Origin: Halioglobus sp.
GTDB lineage: Bacteria > Pseudomonadota > Gammaproteobacteria > Pseudomonadales > Halieaceae
Reading direction: 5' to 3'
NCBI GenBank assembly: GCA_028825045.1
Contig: JAPKAY010000009.1
Span: 29,659 to 93,658 of the forward strand
Length of the DNA stretch: 64,000 nucleotides
Part shown: positions 45,207-54,559 of the stretch, in pieces
Position numbering within the stretch: position 1 is the stretch's first letter
Layout: every line of letters starts with the position of its first letter
Position numbers and translations under genes: made by a program
Notes under the pieces: generated by a model
Databases searched by the model: none
Seen by the model: the letters and a program-made list of their open reading frames with translations, nothing else
What the model was told of the DNA's origin: nothing

Positions 45207-45237
45207 AAAAAAAAGCCCCGTCAATTGACGAGGCCTT
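45207..45237 (-). terminator. Terminator/attenuator between rpmA and obgE
   Basis: On the minus strand a hairpin with one G-U pair (GCCTCGTCA / TGACGGGGC around AATT) is followed by eight T (complement of A at 45207-45214). It lies between the rpmA stop and the obgE start, so it likely reduces read-through of ribosomal protein mRNA into obgE-proB. Confidence 0.7.
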
Positions 45238-45262
45238 GGATCGTTTGGCTAGTGCCGCCGAC

Positions 45263-45520
45263 TCAGGCGCCCACCACCTGTACGAATTTGCGGCTTTTCG
45301 GCCCACGCACAATAAACTCGACCTTACCATCTCCCTTGGCGAACAAGGTGTGATCCTTACCAATACCAACATTGTCACCAGCATGAAAGCGAGTACCACG
45401 CTGACGTACGATAATATTGCCCGCCTTCACTTCCTCACCACCAAAGCACTTGACGCCCAGACGTTTGGCGTTCGAATCGCGTCCGTTACGAGTACTACCA
45501 CCAGCTTTCTTATGTGCCAT
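45263..45520 (-). CDS. rpmA: 50S ribosomal protein L27
   Basis: An 85-residue L27: [17 protein letters not shown] at the N-terminus, the [13 protein letters not shown] core and the basic C-terminal half. No N-terminal cleavage extension as in Firmicutes. The N-terminal tail reaches the peptidyl transferase centre. It follows rplU after 15 bases. Confidence 0.97.
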   Translation of the reverse strand: MAHKKAGGSTRNGRDSNAKRLGVKCFGGEEVKAGNIIVRQRGTRFHAGDNVGIGKDHTLFAKGDGKVEFIVRGPKSRKFVQVVGA

Positions 45521-45535
45521 TGTCTAAACCCTCCC

Positions 45536-45844
45536 TTAAGCCTTAATACCGGTAATCTTCACCTCGGTGAACCATTGGCGATGCCCGGTTTCCTTCCGAT
45601 AGTGCTTACGGCGGTTGAATTTAATGATTTTGATCTTCTTATGGCGACCTTGCGAGAGCACCTCGGCGGTGACCTTGCTGCCTTCCAACAGGGGCGTACC
45701 GATTTTAATATCATCGCCACCCACCATGAGTACTTTATCGAATTCGATAGAGTCGCCGGTGGCAGCTTCAATTTTTTCCAGCTTGAGGGTCTCGCCCTCA
45801 ATGACACGGTGTTGTTTACCACCGCTCTCAATTACTGCGTACAT
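45536..45844 (-). CDS. rplU: 50S ribosomal protein L21
   Basis: A 102-residue L21, starting [14 protein letters not shown] with the C-terminal [16 protein letters not shown] and [17 protein letters not shown] precedes the ATG. It is the first gene of the rplU-rpmA unit, with a good minus-strand promoter about 130 bases upstream (45978-46006). Confidence 0.97.
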   Translation of the reverse strand: MYAVIESGGKQHRVIEGETLKLEKIEAATGDSIEFDKVLMVGGDDIKIGTPLLEGSKVTAEVLSQGRHKKIKIIKFNRRKHYRKETGHRQWFTEVKITGIKA

Positions 45845-45977
45845 ACTTTGCTCCGTTCAATTAGCCTGCTCGCATTTCAAATAAACCCTTTAAAATCAAG
45901 GGGGCAGAGCCAGGCACAAACAGTTGGATTAACCCGTGACAGCTACGAATGGGCGCAGCATCGTCCAGAGGGCGGCG

Positions 45978-46006
45978 ATTTTACTCAAATCAGGGAGGCG
46001 GGGCAA
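45978..46006 (-). promoter_or_regulatory. Promoter of rplU-rpmA
   Basis: On the minus strand TTGCCC (46001-46006) and TAAAAT (45978-45983) are spaced by 17 bases, 134 bases upstream of the rplU ATG. The rest of the divergent region shows no coding potential. Confidence 0.5.
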
Positions 46007-46071
46007 GGGTTATTTTTATATAAAAACAAGGGGTTGCGAACGGTGCCGGGTAGCTTGCAGTCCCATACGGC

Positions 46072-46100
46072 TTGACAGGCCGAGGGCTGCATCCTAGCAT
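46072..46100 (+). promoter_or_regulatory. Promoter of ispB
   Basis: A consensus TTGACA (46072-46077) and TAGCAT (46095-46100) are spaced by 17 bases and lie 36 bases before the ispB ATG at 46136. Confidence 0.6.
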
Positions 46101-46135
46101 GCGCGAGCACTTTTTATTCCACCTAAGCTAACGAT

Positions 46136-47098
46136 ATGCATCATATACACGCCACCGTGGCGCCGCAGTTTGAGCGGGTCAATCAACTCATTGTTGAGCA
46201 ACTACACTCCAACGTCGAGATGGTGGAAAACGTTGGGCACTACATTATCGACGCCGGGGGCAAACGGCTGCGTCCACTTTTGGTACTGTTAAGTGCCTCT
46301 GCGCTCGGTCGCTGTGACGATGCGCACGTCAAGTTTGCCGCGATTATTGAGTTTATTCACACCGCCACTTTGCTACATGACGACGTGGTCGATATCTCCA
46401 CCCTCCGCCGGGGTAAGCCCACCGCCAATGCCGCTTTTGGCAACGCCCCCTCTGTGCTGGTAGGTGATTTCCTCTATACCCGCGCTTTTCAGCTAATGGT
46501 GCAACTGGGTGATATGGATGTTCTGACCCACATGGCCGAGACAACCAACATCATCGCCGAGGGGGAGGTCCTGCAGCTAACACGCGCCGGAAATGCAGAT
46601 ACGACCGAAGCACAATATCTCGATGTAATCACACGAAAAACAGCCATTCTATTTGCTGCCGCTTGTTACGGAGCAGCCACACTGTGTGGCGAGCGCGACG
46701 AAACCCGACAACAACTTCGCGATTTCGGCCTCAACCTCGGCATTGCTTTCCAAATGGTAGATGACGCCCTGGATTACGACGGCGACCCCGCTACCATGGG
46801 CAAAAATGTCGGCGACGATCTCGCGGAAGGCAAAATCACCTTACCCCTTATTCACACGCGGCTCGTGGGTAATGCGGATGAACAAGAACTCGTGCGCCGC
46901 GCAATCACGGGAAAAACATCAGATCAGATCGACAAAATAATAGCCGCGGTCAAACGCTGCGGCTCTCTCGATCACACCCGTGCTCGCGCCAAGCACTACC
47001 ACGACCTGGCTTTGGAGAATTTAAGCGGCCTACCCCCAGGGGACGCTCGCAGCGCGCTGGAGCGAATAACCGAGCTATCGATCTACCGCGATCACTGA
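46136..47098 (+). CDS. ispB: Octaprenyl diphosphate synthase (trans-type polyprenyl synthase)
   Basis: A 320-residue long-chain trans-prenyl diphosphate synthase. The first Asp-rich motif is LLHDDVVDISTLRRGKPT (DDVVD) and the second is FQMVDDALDYDGDP; GGKRLRP near the N-terminus binds isopentenyl diphosphate. It makes the side chain of ubiquinone. It is divergent from rplU, as in most gammaproteobacteria, which supports the name. The exact product length (C40 or C45) cannot be read from sequence alone. Confidence 0.95.
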   Translation: MHHIHATVAPQFERVNQLIVEQLHSNVEMVENVGHYIIDAGGKRLRPLLVLLSASALGRCDDAHVKFAAIIEFIHTATLLHDDVVDISTLRRGKPTANAAFGNAPSVLVGDFLYTRAFQLMVQLGDMDVLTHMAETTNIIAEGEVLQLTRAGNADTTEAQYLDVITRKTAILFAAACYGAATLCGERDETRQQLRDFGLNLGIAFQMVDDALDYDGDPATMGKNVGDDLAEGKITLPLIHTRLVGNADEQELVRRAITGKTSDQIDKIIAAVKRCGSLDHTRARAKHYHDLALENLSGLPPGDARSALERITELSIYRDH

Positions 47099-47103
47099 TA
47101 TTG

Positions 47104-47120
47104 CATGGCGGACCGCCATG
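47104..47120. repeat. Near-perfect palindrome after ispB
   Basis: CATGGCGG and CCGCCATG flank a single A, beginning 5 bases after the ispB stop. No T-run follows, so it is not a standard terminator. It lies 80 bases before pgi and could be an operator or a hairpin. Confidence 0.45.
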
Positions 47121-47199
47121 TCAGTAGTCATATCCATTGCACCGATCACCCCCGCTTTACTATACTCCCCACTAGGAACTTTCCCGGCAGGCCATAATA

Positions 47200-48837
47200 A
47201 TGACAGCGCGCACTCTTCTGCCGGACCTTCCGGCCTACGCCGAACTGGAAGCACACGCCGCAAGACTCAAATCAACGTCAATCGAACAATTGTTCGAGCA
47301 GAATGACAATCGGACCAAAGTCTTTTCTCTGAATGCTGCGGGTCTGTCTCTCGATTTTTCCAAACAATTGTTGGATACAAAGGCCCGCGCTTCACTGCTT
47401 GGTTTAGCAGAGCAGGCCGGAGTGCGCCAAAGCATAGAGAATTTGTTCAGCGGTACGCAGATTAATAACACCGAAGAACGGCCAGCACTGCACACCCTGT
47501 TGCGGGCATCCGAAGCTGGCAAACAGATCGAGAAATTTCGCGAAGTCCTGGCCGCACGAACACGCATTCGAGCGCTCGCAGAGGGGCTCAACAATGGCGA
47601 ACATAAGGGCTACTCAGGCCAGATCATCACTGATGTCGTCAACATAGGCATCGGCGGCTCCGATCTTGGCCCGCGATTGGTCACGGACGCCCTGCGCCCA
47701 TTTCATGGCAATGTCCGCTGCCATTACGTCGCCAACGTGGACCCGGCAGATTTGCGAGACACGCTCAAGGGTCTGAATGCTGAGGCCACGTTGTTTATCA
47801 TCTGCTCCAAATCTTTTCGCACTGAGGAAACTCTCGCCAACAGCCTCGCCGCTCGTGCATGGGTGCTTAATGCTGGAGCCACGACTGAAGACCTGGACAA
47901 ACACTTTCTTGCTGTCACCAGTAACCTTGAAGCGGCGGAGAAATTTGGCATACCACCGGACAATTGCCTGCCCATGTGGGACTGGGTAGGCGGTCGTTAT
48001 TCGGTGTGGTCAGCCGTGGGGCTCAGCTGCGCCATCGCTGTTGGCTGGGAGAGATTTTCCGAGTTCCTGGCGGGCGCCGAAGCGATGGATACACATTTTT
48101 ACAACAGCAAATCAGAGCACAACGTGCCCCTGATGATGAGCCTACTGGAACTCTGGTACTGCAACTTCTTCGGGGCGGGAAATCATGTGGTGTTGCCCTA
48201 TGACCACAGTCTTAGGCGCTTACCGGACTATCTGCAACAACTGACCATGGAGAGTAACGGAAAACGGGTTAGCGCAGACGGTGAGCTTTTAGACTATACG
48301 ACTGCTCCAGTCCTTTGGGGTTCTGCTGGGACCATGGGACAACACTCCTTCCACCAGTTATTGCACCAGGGCCAACTGCTATGCCCGGTAGACTTTGTAC
48401 TACCACTAACCACCCACACCGACATGCACGAACAGCACAAAAGGCTAGTGGCCAACTGCCTGGCCCAGAGCCGCGCCCTCATGGTGGGCCGTTCACGGGA
48501 GGCTGCCCACACCGCTTTGTTGGAGCGCGGGATGAATGAGCACAAAGCAGCTGAACTGGCACCGCACCTGGCAATGCCGGGCAATCGTCCCAGCAGCATA
48601 GTGACGACTAAATCCCTGAACCCTGCCACGCTGGGTGCTTTACTTGCACTGTATGAACACCGCACTTTTTGCAGTGGCCAACTGTGGCGGATTAACTCGT
48701 TTGATCAATGGGGAGTGGAGTTGGGCAAGGAAATCAGCACTGCAATACACGGGGAGCTCGACAACGCCGCTGGCAACAGCGCGATGGATGCCGCAACAGT
48801 ATCCCTGATCAAAGCCTGGCGAGACGCCCAGCAATAA
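47200..48837 (+). CDS. pgi: Glucose-6-phosphate isomerase
   Basis: A 545-residue Pgi. Signatures are NIGIGGSDLGPRLV, ICSKSFRTEETLANS, DWVGGRYSVWSAVGL, the GSAGTMGQHSFHQLLHQG region and EHRTFCSGQLWRINSFDQWGVELGK, which include the sugar-phosphate loop and the catalytic Glu/His/Lys set. It interconverts glucose-6-P and fructose-6-P. Together with the convergent manB-galU-manC operon it supplies precursors for sugar nucleotides. Confidence 0.97.
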   Translation: MTARTLLPDLPAYAELEAHAARLKSTSIEQLFEQNDNRTKVFSLNAAGLSLDFSKQLLDTKARASLLGLAEQAGVRQSIENLFSGTQINNTEERPALHTLLRASEAGKQIEKFREVLAARTRIRALAEGLNNGEHKGYSGQIITDVVNIGIGGSDLGPRLVTDALRPFHGNVRCHYVANVDPADLRDTLKGLNAEATLFIICSKSFRTEETLANSLAARAWVLNAGATTEDLDKHFLAVTSNLEAAEKFGIPPDNCLPMWDWVGGRYSVWSAVGLSCAIAVGWERFSEFLAGAEAMDTHFYNSKSEHNVPLMMSLLELWYCNFFGAGNHVVLPYDHSLRRLPDYLQQLTMESNGKRVSADGELLDYTTAPVLWGSAGTMGQHSFHQLLHQGQLLCPVDFVLPLTTHTDMHEQHKRLVANCLAQSRALMVGRSREAAHTALLERGMNEHKAAELAPHLAMPGNRPSSIVTTKSLNPATLGALLALYEHRTFCSGQLWRINSFDQWGVELGKEISTAIHGELDNAAGNSAMDAATVSLIKAWRDAQQ

Positions 48838-48862
48838 ACGGCATTTATCTGACTGAAAAGAC

Positions 48863-50212
48863 TCAGGCGTCGATCAGCTTCAACAACTCTGCCGTTTTCG
48901 CTTCCATAAGTGATTGATCTGCACGGCTTTCAACGTTTAGACGCACGACAGGTTCAGTATTGGACATGCGTAAATTAAAGCGCCACTGCTCCATAGCCAT
49001 ACTCAAGCCGTCGACACGGTCGACAGAATCAGCCTGCTCGGCATAAACCGCTTCCACTTTTGCAAGGACCACCGCCGGATCCTCAATCGTACGATTGATC
49101 TCGCCGCTACATGGATAGGCCTCCATGCGCTCAGCAACGAGATGCGATAACGGCTGGCCACCACTGCTGATTAACCCGGTTACCAGCAGCCACGGAATCA
49201 TGCCACTGTCACAGTATGCAAAATCCCGAAAATAGTGGTGCGCGCTCATTTCGCCGCCGTATACCGCATTTTCCAGCCGCATACGCTCTTTGATAAATGC
49301 ATGTCCTGTTTTACTCTGCACCGCCTCGCCGCCCAGCGACTGCACAATATCTACTGTATTCCAAGTGAGTCGCGGGTCGTGCACGATGCGCGCAGGACCT
49401 TGCTGCCGAAGAAATGCTGCCGCCAACAACCCCACAACGTAGTACCCTTCTATGAAGTTGCCGTTCTCATCGAAGAAAAAGCAGCGATCAAAATCACCGT
49501 CCCAGCCCAAACCCAAATCGGCATCGTGCTCTCGCACGGCTGCGATCGCCGCCTTCCGATTCTCCGGAAGCAAAGGGTTGGGTACGCCGTTGGGGAAGTT
49601 TCCATCCGCTTCGTGGTGAAGTTTTATAAACTCAAAAGGCAGATGGGGCTCCAGCAGATCCACGACGCGACCAGCGCCGCCATTACCTGCATCCACAACA
49701 ATCTTGAGCGGACTCAAGCTGGCAATATCCACATAGGACAGTAGATGCTGCACATAGGCCTCGGAGGTATCCAGAGGATAAAGCTGTCCCGGCTTTTCAG
49801 CAGGAGTAAACTCGTCAAGCTCGGCGAGTGCCTTGATATCAAATAATCCGGTATCTCCAGAAATAGGCCGCGAGTCCTCGCGCACGAACTTCATACCATT
49901 ATAATCTTTGGGGTTGTGACTGGCGGTAATCGCGATGCCACCGTCCATTCCCGCATGTGAAGTGGCAAAGTAAATTTCTTCCGTTCCACACAGGCCGATG
50001 TCGTAAACATCCACACCCTGCTCAAGCAGACCTTGAGTCACGGCAGCCTTGATAGACTCGCTGCTAAGACGAATGTCGTGCCCCACCACTACCTGCTGTG
50101 GCTTGACCACTTCAGCGTAGGCGCGGCCGATACGCCTTGCGATTTCTTCGTTGAGCTGATCAGGTACTCTTCCCCTGACATCGTAGGCCTTAAAACAGGT
50201 GATTTCTTGCAC
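48863..50212 (-). CDS. manB: Phosphomannomutase
   Basis: A 449-residue alpha-D-phosphohexomutase of the ManB/CpsG type: [21 protein letters not shown] at the start, phosphoserine loop [13 protein letters not shown], metal loop [16 protein letters not shown], sugar loop [13 protein letters not shown] and C-terminal [14 protein letters not shown]. It converts mannose-6-P to mannose-1-P; related enzymes also use glucose phosphates. The start is GTG with GAGG 6 bases upstream. It is the last gene of manC-galU-manB. Confidence 0.94.
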   Translation of the reverse strand: MQEITCFKAYDVRGRVPDQLNEEIARRIGRAYAEVVKPQQVVVGHDIRLSSESIKAAVTQGLLEQGVDVYDIGLCGTEEIYFATSHAGMDGGIAITASHNPKDYNGMKFVREDSRPISGDTGLFDIKALAELDEFTPAEKPGQLYPLDTSEAYVQHLLSYVDIASLSPLKIVVDAGNGGAGRVVDLLEPHLPFEFIKLHHEADGNFPNGVPNPLLPENRKAAIAAVREHDADLGLGWDGDFDRCFFFDENGNFIEGYYVVGLLAAAFLRQQGPARIVHDPRLTWNTVDIVQSLGGEAVQSKTGHAFIKERMRLENAVYGGEMSAHHYFRDFAYCDSGMIPWLLVTGLISSGGQPLSHLVAERMEAYPCSGEINRTIEDPAVVLAKVEAVYAEQADSVDRVDGLSMAMEQWRFNLRMSNTEPVVRLNVESRADQSLMEAKTAELLKLIDA

Positions 50213-50235
50213 TCGTGCCTCGCTTTATTGGAAAC

Positions 50236-51066
50236 CTACTGGGTGGGCAGGTAATAGTGTTTGTAGACAAAGTTCGTAGCTTCTACAAATCCCGGAACAC
50301 TGCCGCAATCAAAGCGACGGCCTTTGAATTTGTACCCCATTACACAGCCTTTCTGAGCCTGCGCCTGTAGCGCATCGGTGAGCTGAATTTCGCCGTTGGC
50401 GCCGGGTTCCGTTTCACGCAGAATATCGAAAATATCCGGCGTCAAAATATAACGCCCGATAATTGCCAGGTTTGATGGCGCATCCTTGGGGTCTGGCTTT
50501 TCCACCATGTCATCGATGCGATAGATGCCATCTTTCAGCGTCTCTCCGCGAATCACTCCGTACTTGTGAGTTTCATCTTCCGGAACCTCCTGAATAGCCA
50601 CAATTGAACAGCGAAATTGTTTGTACAGTTCCGCCATCTGCGCCAACACTCCGGGCCCATTGTTTAAACACAGGTCATCGGAGAGTAAAACCCCGAAAGG
50701 CTCATGGCCTATCAGCGACTCGCCGGTAAGAATCGCGTGCCCCAGACCCTTCATTTCTCTCTGGCGCACCGTAGTGAACACACCCTGCTCTAAAACGGTT
50801 CTAATGCTACTCAGGTAGGCTTCTTTACCTGTGCCTGAAATTTGGTGCTCGAGCTCGTAGCTAATATCAAAATGATCGGCAATGGCACGCTTACCACGAC
50901 CAGTGACTAGAGCACAGGTAGTCATTCCAGCGGCGATAGCCTCTTCCACTCCGTATTGCACCAGCGGTTTATTGACCACCGGCAACATTTCTTTGGGCAT
51001 GCTCTTGGTAGCGGGAAGAAACCGTGTCCCGTATCCTGCAACTGGAAATAGACATTTTTTAATCAA
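50236..51066 (-). CDS. galU: UTP-glucose-1-phosphate uridylyltransferase
   Basis: A 276-residue GalU. The nucleotide-binding start is IKKCLFPVAGYGTRFLPATK with SMPKEMLPVVNKPLVQYGVEEA; LLSDDLCLN and MVEKPDPKDAPSNLAIIGRYIL follow. It makes UDP-glucose. The start is a TTG at 51066 with GGAG about 10 bases upstream; the frame continues upstream to 51171 but that part overlaps manC and is not GalU-like. It lies 28 bases after manC and 23 before manB. Confidence 0.95.
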   Translation of the reverse strand: MIKKCLFPVAGYGTRFLPATKSMPKEMLPVVNKPLVQYGVEEAIAAGMTTCALVTGRGKRAIADHFDISYELEHQISGTGKEAYLSSIRTVLEQGVFTTVRQREMKGLGHAILTGESLIGHEPFGVLLSDDLCLNNGPGVLAQMAELYKQFRCSIVAIQEVPEDETHKYGVIRGETLKDGIYRIDDMVEKPDPKDAPSNLAIIGRYILTPDIFDILRETEPGANGEIQLTDALQAQAQKGCVMGYKFKGRRFDCGSVPGFVEATNFVYKHYYLPTQ

Positions 51067-51094
51067 CGTTATAAATCTCCATATTGTATCGGTT

Positions 51095-52504
51095 TCATTT
51101 ACTCCGCCCGTACACGTCTTCAAAGCGCACGATATCGTCTTCGCCCAGATAGGCACCCGACTGCACTTCAATCAGCTCCACAGGTATATGGCCCGGGTTT
51201 GCCAATCGGTGTTTATGGCCCAGCGGAATATAGGTCGATTCGTCTTCACGCAGCATAAACACTTTGTCTTCACAGGTCACCTCAGCGGTACCTTTGACAA
51301 CAATCCAGTGTTCGGCGCGATGGTGATGCATTTGTAAGGACAGGGTTTGCCCTGGATTGACAATGATTCGTTTCACCTGAAAACGCTCAGAAGTTACCAG
51401 CGATTCATAGGAGCCCCAGGGTCGATAGACCCGGCGATGTAGTGACACTTCTGGGCGTTCCTGCGCCTTCAAACGGTTGACGATACGCTTTACGTCCTGA
51501 ACACGGTTGCGATCAGCTACGAGTATTGCATCAGCAGTTTCCACTACCACGAGGTTCTCCACTCCCGTGGCTGCAACCAGGCGAGAATCACTGCGAAAAT
51601 AGCTGCCACGGCAGTTGTCAATTATCACATCGCCTTTGCAGACGTTCTCGTTTTCATCTCGCTCAGCAACTTCCCACAAGGCTGACCAGGCACCGACATC
51701 GCTCCAGCCGCAATCGAGAGAGACTACGCCGCCGGCATCGGTTTTTTCCATCACAGCATAATCAATACTATCACTGGGACACTGCTCAAAGATGGCGGCG
51801 TCTGGCCGCACAAAAAACATATCGACGGTTGCCGCTTCCATCGATTTTTTACAACAAGAGAGGATCTGGGGAGCACGTTCACTTAACTCATCGAGATAGG
51901 TTTGCGCCCGCAACAGAAACATACCGCTATTCCAAAGAAAGCCGCCACTATCAAGATAGGATTGTGCGGTGGCAGCATCGGGTTTTTCAACAAAGTGCTC
52001 AAGCTCAAACAAATCTTGTTCCAGCGAATTACCGCACTTTATGTAGCCAAAACCTGTCTCTGGCGCGGTTGGCACAACGCCAAACGTCATCAGCCGGCCC
52101 TGACTTGCAAGCGGTAATGCTTTGCTTACTGCAGCGACAAAGGCCTCAACATTCTTAATCAAATGGTCTGCCGGTAGCACCAGAAGCACAGACTCCGGAT
52201 CAGCGGCGACAGCCTGCAACGCTGCCAACGCTACAGCTGGTGCGGTATTTCGACCCTGTGGTTCCAGAATAAGGGCACTCGCTTCTATCTCCAGCTGCCG
52301 CAATTGCTCTGCCACCATAAAACGGTGCTCTTCATTGCACACCACCAGTGGCGCAGCAGCTTCCAAGCCGGCGGTACGTCGCAGGGTGTCCTGCAACATG
52401 GAAATCTCTCCCACTAGCGGCAAAAACTGCTTGGGGTGAGCCTCTCGGGACACCGGCCACAACCTGCTACCGACACCGCCGGAAAGTAGTACGGGTGTTA
52501 ACAT
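51095..52504 (-). CDS. manC: Mannose-1-phosphate guanylyltransferase / mannose-6-phosphate isomerase
   Basis: A 469-residue bifunctional ManC/AlgA-type enzyme. The N-terminal GMP-transferase domain has LSGGVGSRLWPVSREAHPKQFLPL, LVLPADHLI and FVEKPDAATAQ; the C-terminal cupin isomerase domain (about residues 350-465) has VYRPWGSYESL and SLQMHHHRAEHWIVVKGTAEV. It provides GDP-mannose for exopolysaccharide or O-antigen. It heads the manC-galU-manB operon; GGGGATCC precedes the ATG. No glycosyltransferases are in the window. Confidence 0.95.
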   Translation of the reverse strand: MLTPVLLSGGVGSRLWPVSREAHPKQFLPLVGEISMLQDTLRRTAGLEAAAPLVVCNEEHRFMVAEQLRQLEIEASALILEPQGRNTAPAVALAALQAVAADPESVLLVLPADHLIKNVEAFVAAVSKALPLASQGRLMTFGVVPTAPETGFGYIKCGNSLEQDLFELEHFVEKPDAATAQSYLDSGGFLWNSGMFLLRAQTYLDELSERAPQILSCCKKSMEAATVDMFFVRPDAAIFEQCPSDSIDYAVMEKTDAGGVVSLDCGWSDVGAWSALWEVAERDENENVCKGDVIIDNCRGSYFRSDSRLVAATGVENLVVVETADAILVADRNRVQDVKRIVNRLKAQERPEVSLHRRVYRPWGSYESLVTSERFQVKRIIVNPGQTLSLQMHHHRAEHWIVVKGTAEVTCEDKVFMLREDESTYIPLGHKHRLANPGHIPVELIEVQSGAYLGEDDIVRFEDVYGRSK

Positions 52505-52662
52505 CTGGATCCCCTGTAACCTAGCGAAAAAATTTGAATTCTTAGGGTTATACGTCGTTTTGAGACACTAACATACAGTCTCCCCATGGTATCTGAAGGC
52601 AGTATTTTTGGCCAGCAAACCACTGGACTTGTGCCTCCCAGCTATTAGAATGGTCACGCGCT

Positions 52663-52690
52663 TTGCCTTGTAATATTTTTCAGGTATGAG
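52663..52690 (+). promoter_or_regulatory. Possible fabA promoter
   Basis: TTGCCT (52663-52668) and TATGAG (52685-52690) are spaced by 16 bases, 95 bases before the fabA start. The match is modest. Apart from this, 52505-52785 holds no recognisable feature. Confidence 0.3.
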
Positions 52691-52785
52691 ACCCACTTCA
52701 CATCGCGGCAAAGAGCTATTGGCGCAGGGCCCCGCTCGCGGCCACGAATAATCAGTACCTAAATCGAAGCCAGACTGGAAACCCT

Positions 52786-53301
52786 ATGATCGGCAAAAAC
52801 GCATATTCCAAGGAGGATCTCATCGCTTGCGGTAACGGTGAGCTGTTTGGCCCCGGGAATGCCCAACTCCCCACTGGCGACATGCTGATGGTAGACCGCG
52901 TTGCACACATTAGTTCAGAAGGCGGCGGTTTCGGTAGAGGGGAAATCGTCGCAGAATTGGATATAAATCCAGATCTCTGGTTTTTTCAGTGTCACTTCCC
53001 TGGGGATCCAGTGATGCCAGGATGTCTGGGCCTGGACGCCATGTGGCAACTCGTAGGGTTCTTCCTCGGGTGGAGGGGCAACCCGGGGCGCGGGCGCGCT
53101 CTAGGCTGTGGGGCAGTCAAATTTAGTGGCCAGATACTCCCCAGCGCAACAAAAATCGTCTATAACATCAATGTCAAACGCGTGATTGAGCGCAAGCTGA
53201 TCATGGGAATTGCCGATGGTAGTCTCTCTGTTGACGGTAGAGAGATCTATGCCGCAAAAGAATTGAGAGTCGGTCTGTTCAAATCAACGGAGTCGTTTTA
53301 A
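52786..53301 (+). CDS. fabA: 3-hydroxydecanoyl-ACP dehydratase/isomerase
   Basis: A 171-residue FabA. His70 in [15 protein letters not shown] and Asp84 in GLDAMWQL match the catalytic pair of E. coli FabA, and the length is the same. It dehydrates 3-hydroxydecanoyl-ACP and isomerises the trans-2 to the cis-3 double bond, the branch point for anaerobic unsaturated fatty acid synthesis. fabB follows after 4 bases. Confidence 0.98.
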   Translation: MIGKNAYSKEDLIACGNGELFGPGNAQLPTGDMLMVDRVAHISSEGGGFGRGEIVAELDINPDLWFFQCHFPGDPVMPGCLGLDAMWQLVGFFLGWRGNPGRGRALGCGAVKFSGQILPSATKIVYNINVKRVIERKLIMGIADGSLSVDGREIYAAKELRVGLFKSTESF

Positions 53302-53305
53302 GCCC

Positions 53306-54532
53306 ATGGGAAAAAGAGTAGTTATCACCGGACTGGGTATAGTTTCCTGCCTGGGCAACGACGCCAAGGCTGTTTCAGCGTCTCTTTACAAAGGCCGCTC
53401 TGGCCTTAGCCTGAACCAGCAGCAAATCGATGCGGGTATGCGCTCGCATGTCGCTGGCGCTCCGAACATTGACGTAGCCGCGCAAATTGATCGCAAGCAA
53501 CTGCGCTTTATGGGTAATGCCGCAGCTTATGCTTACATCGCAATGCAGCAGTCAATTGATGACGCAGGACTACAGGCGTCTGACATTTCCAATGACCGCA
53601 CGGGCATTATTGCGGGCTCTGGAGGAGCATCCTCAGCAAGCCAAACTGAGGCCTCAGATATTCTTCGTGAGAAGGGCCTCCGGCGAGTCGGGCCTTATCG
53701 CGTCACGCAAACAATGGGCAGCACGGTATCTGCCTGCCTGGCAACACCGTTCAAGATAAAGGGTGTGAACTATTCCATCTCTTCCGCCTGCTCTACCAGC
53801 GCCCACTGCATCGGCGCTGCAATGGAGCAAATTCAGCTGGGCAAACAGGATGTAGTATTTGCCGGCGGCGGCGAGGAACTGCACTGGACGCTCAGCTGTC
53901 TGTTCGATGCCATGGGCGCCCTGTCCACCAAATACAACGAGACTCCCGAGCGTGCCTCGCGCGCCTACGACGCGGATCGAGACGGGTTCGTCATCGCTGG
54001 CGGTGGCGGTATGTTGGTAGTCGAAGAGTTGGAACACGCGAAAGCTCGAGGAGCAAAAATCTATGCTGAACTAGTGGGTTATGGCGCGACCTCTGATGGC
54101 CATGACATGGTCGCGCCTTCTGGAGAAGGGGCGGTAAGGTGCATGAGGCAGGCCCTGAGCACTGTGGATGGATCGATTGACTATATCAACGCGCATGGCA
54201 CAAGTACGCCAGCGGGTGATATTCAGGAACTGAAGGCTGTACGGGAAGTATTTAAGGACATACCCAGCATACCGGTCGTTGGCTCAACCAAGTCCTTGTC
54301 GGGACATTCTCTGGGCGCGGCGGGCGTGCACGAGGCCATTTACTCACTACTCATGCAACAGGCTGGTTTTATCGCGGCCTCGGCTAATATCGAGACTCTC
54401 GACCCCGAAGCAGAGGGTTTACCCATCGCCAGGATCCGTCACGATGACGTTGACTTACAGAGGGTAATGTCCAATAGCTTTGGTTTTGGTGGAACGAACG
54501 CTTCTTTGGTGTTTCAGAAGTACTCCGACTAG
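53306..54532 (+). CDS. fabB: 3-oxoacyl-ACP synthase I
   Basis: A 408-residue beta-ketoacyl-ACP synthase I. The catalytic Cys162 lies in [13 protein letters not shown], with the two His in [11 protein letters not shown] and [12 protein letters not shown]. It elongates cis-3-decenoyl-ACP made by FabA, so the two genes form the unsaturated fatty acid unit. fabA-fabB linkage is typical of gammaproteobacteria such as Pseudomonas. It is convergent with moeA. Confidence 0.97.
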   Translation: MGKRVVITGLGIVSCLGNDAKAVSASLYKGRSGLSLNQQQIDAGMRSHVAGAPNIDVAAQIDRKQLRFMGNAAAYAYIAMQQSIDDAGLQASDISNDRTGIIAGSGGASSASQTEASDILREKGLRRVGPYRVTQTMGSTVSACLATPFKIKGVNYSISSACSTSAHCIGAAMEQIQLGKQDVVFAGGGEELHWTLSCLFDAMGALSTKYNETPERASRAYDADRDGFVIAGGGGMLVVEELEHAKARGAKIYAELVGYGATSDGHDMVAPSGEGAVRCMRQALSTVDGSIDYINAHGTSTPAGDIQELKAVREVFKDIPSIPVVGSTKSLSGHSLGAAGVHEAIYSLLMQQAGFIAASANIETLDPEAEGLPIARIRHDDVDLQRVMSNSFGFGGTNASLVFQKYSD

Positions 54533-54559
54533 CCTGGTTAACTAATCAGAAGGCCGCCT

